Shown here in pieces: positions 61,958 to 64,000 of a DNA stretch of 64,000 nt (positions are counted from its first letter, which is position 1; each line of letters opens with the position of its first letter). The DNA is from Nelumbo lutea. Its lineage: Eukaryota > Streptophyta > Magnoliopsida > Proteales > Nelumbonaceae. Location: the NCBI GenBank assembly GCA_022828595.1, contig JAKGHH010000001.1:72908401-72972400 (forward strand). Reading direction: 5' to 3'. The notes under the pieces are model-generated. The model saw only the letters and a program-made list of their open reading frames with translations. It had not been told where the DNA came from and did no database searches. Both the position numbers and the translations under genes were made by a program.

Positions 61958-64000
61958 TTCAAAACCAATTTAAAAATTTTTGAAAGATAATAGTTATGTT
62001 CAACTGTGCATTTAGTACAAGGCATATTCGATGGGCTACTCCCTGATTTCATAATATTAGGCCAATGATCCAATCCATAATATCCATTCTTTGACAGTCA
62101 GCCAAAAAAAAGTACCAATTTAGGCTAGGGTTGTCCTGGCCCTATAACACAAATAAACATCTATAGTTCCATTAAAAAAGGCTTTTGGGCCCTGTTTATG
62201 TATGATGACTGTTACATGTCTCAGGCCAAGATGGGGTCCATGGGGGTTTTTTCATATGCTATCCTCCTCTACTACAGAAAATTTTTACAGTAGCACCCAT
62301 AACCCATTTGTGGCGAAAACATTCACTTTGGCTACCCTTTGGTTGTTGTCTAGAGAGCCAGAGAGTATGAAGAAACTTTTACAATTTTCTCAAGAAAAAA
62401 AAAAATCTAAAACAAGTAAATGTTTGGTCTAAGAACCTACAAGAGGTTCCAAGAGTTTCGTTTGAAATGGTAGTAATTATTTTCTCTTACAAAACTACCT
62501 GAATATGTAAGAGAATTGAATGCAAGGTGCAAAATGAGTAAATGGGGCCTATTAACTGGCTCTTTTTTTTTTTAAACAACTTTTGTTTTTTTCGTCAATC
62601 AAACACTACAAAATATAAATGTTTTCTTTCATGTTCTTACATTATGTTGGGGAACCAAACCAAACAGAGCATTTGTCACTTTATCTAGTGTTTCAAATAT
62701 AAATTCTGTGGAGAAAGGAATTGAGGATGTATCTCTGATAGAAGCTTAATTGCAATAAGAAATTCCAATCCATGTAAAATCCTATTTCGTTGTGGCATCT
62801 AACAGATATTAATATAATCGCCCATTTGTCATGTGGCATGACATTAGTTTCAGTTTCCACACAATTTCTCGTTTGAAAAGGACCGAGGGAAACATGTTAC
62901 AAGAGTTTCTCTGTCTTTACTCATCAAAATCAAAATACAACAAGATTGAAGCGTTGGGCTCACTTGAAGAAAGGCAAAACTAGAAGGTCCTCTCCTAGTA
63001 GGTGGGTGTTGGTAAGCATCTGTCACACCCATGATCCATGTGGGTGAGAAACCAGTGAGTGATCGATGGAAAACTTGGATGGGTGTTTGGTAATAGGAAC
63101 CACATTTTCAAAATTGCTTTTCTAAGGAATTTCCAATTTTGAGGCATTCTGGCAATCATCAGTTTCATCGAAAAAATGTGTCTCAACTTCAAGAATGGCC
63201 CCTGAATATAAAGGTTAAGAATTACCAATTCCTCTACTGATTTTTTTGAGGAATGAACTTAACAATTGGGATTTCTTTTACTAGTAATTTTAGTGTCGGC
63301 CCTGCGCGAGCTGGCTGTCAGTTGTAAGTTGTAATTTTGCACAACCAATTCATTTTATATGGGCTCTGTACTCCCAAATTGATTAGACCTTAGACAACTA
63401 GACAAGTGTGGATATACTTGATATTTACTAGAGGCATTAGAGCAGCACAAGGAGACAATGTTAGTTTGAAGTTCAAATTTTGTAGACAAAACCCATATTT
63501 TTTTTTTCTTTTTGATGATATTGACAAACCAACTAATGGATTACTTTATTAAAAGAAAAATAATAAGAGTCGACACATTGGAATATAGATAAGAAGAAGC
63601 ATAGATGATGAATTAATTTCTTATACACGAAGATGAAGATGAAGATGGAGAATGGAGTGATAATCCATAGGGACAGTCCAGGACCCACAAGAATTAACTT
63701 ATAACAATGAGAACGAAAACCCAGTCAGTGAGTCCGCAGTTAGTCAGTCTCATGGAATCATCCTCTTTTCTTAGTTTCCAAAAGAAATGGTAAATAAAAC
63801 ATCTAATGACCATCCAAAAATCTCATAAGGTAATGCATGTAGATTGCAGCCTCAGGAACCAATGTGCACATGATTGAACTGTGTAATAGACTCATCTCTT
63901 TTCTCTAGACAGATTAGCGCGCGCACACACACGTCTCCCCTATGTTGCAAAACCCGATTCGCAAAAGCCCCAGCTCTAGCCCTAACCCCTTAACAACACC
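61958..64000. other. Gene-free stretch to the end of the window
   Basis: AT-rich, with a poly-T at about 63500 and a GCGCGCACACACAC run near 63918-63932. No supported gene. Confidence 0.4.

Overview
This is plant nuclear DNA. It is AT-rich, with intron-bearing genes that have GT-AG junctions, wide gene-free stretches, many miniature inverted-repeat elements (MITEs), L1-type LINE tails with plant zf-RVT and RNase H modules, and Ty3/gypsy elements of the Tat and chromovirus branches. It looks like a dicot or basal angiosperm. The species cannot be fixed from the sequence alone.

Only three host genes are well supported. A four-exon ACC oxidase (6378-8023, minus) makes ethylene and carries every catalytic residue at the usual position. 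A RING-HC protein (26091-26864, minus) is a likely E3 ubiquitin ligase. A three-exon plastid fibrillin (43994-45433, plus) is expected at plastoglobules, and its third exon is unusual. The three do not form a pathway or cluster.

Layout: 1-6.3 kb holds repeat remnants (LINE RNase H, an LTR-like piece, a hAT-type MITE with its target duplication). ACC oxidase follows. From 8 to 19 kb the DNA is gene-poor, with MITEs and a 22-base poly-G run. From 19.5 to 21.9 kb two LINE 3' ends lie in tandem. From 22.5 to 29.1 kb there is a MITE-dense belt, with elements nested in elements, around the RING gene. A reversed LINE tail lies at 29.2-31 kb. From 31.3 to 41.2 kb there is a wrecked complex of Tat-type elements: a lone LTR, an antisense extra ORF with its own TATA box and introns, a two-level tandem array, a decayed integrase and two RNase H domains, a chimeric junction to a second Tat element in opposite orientation, that element's LTR, and a 545-bp tandem duplication over the LTR edge. 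Fibrillin follows at 44-45.4 kb. Then comes gene-free DNA, a complete-ended but dead chromovirus with two LTRs, PBS and polypurine tract (50147-55252), another LINE tail (to 57022), and mostly gene-free DNA with a GC-rich hAT-like MITE at 61.5-62 kb.

I found no new multi-gene system. The most unusual structures are products of transposable elements: an in-frame fusion of an antisense ORF to pol, an integrase deletion repaired with copied filler, and nested MITEs. Coordinates of element edges are read by eye and may be off by some bases unless a TSD or TG/CA end is quoted.
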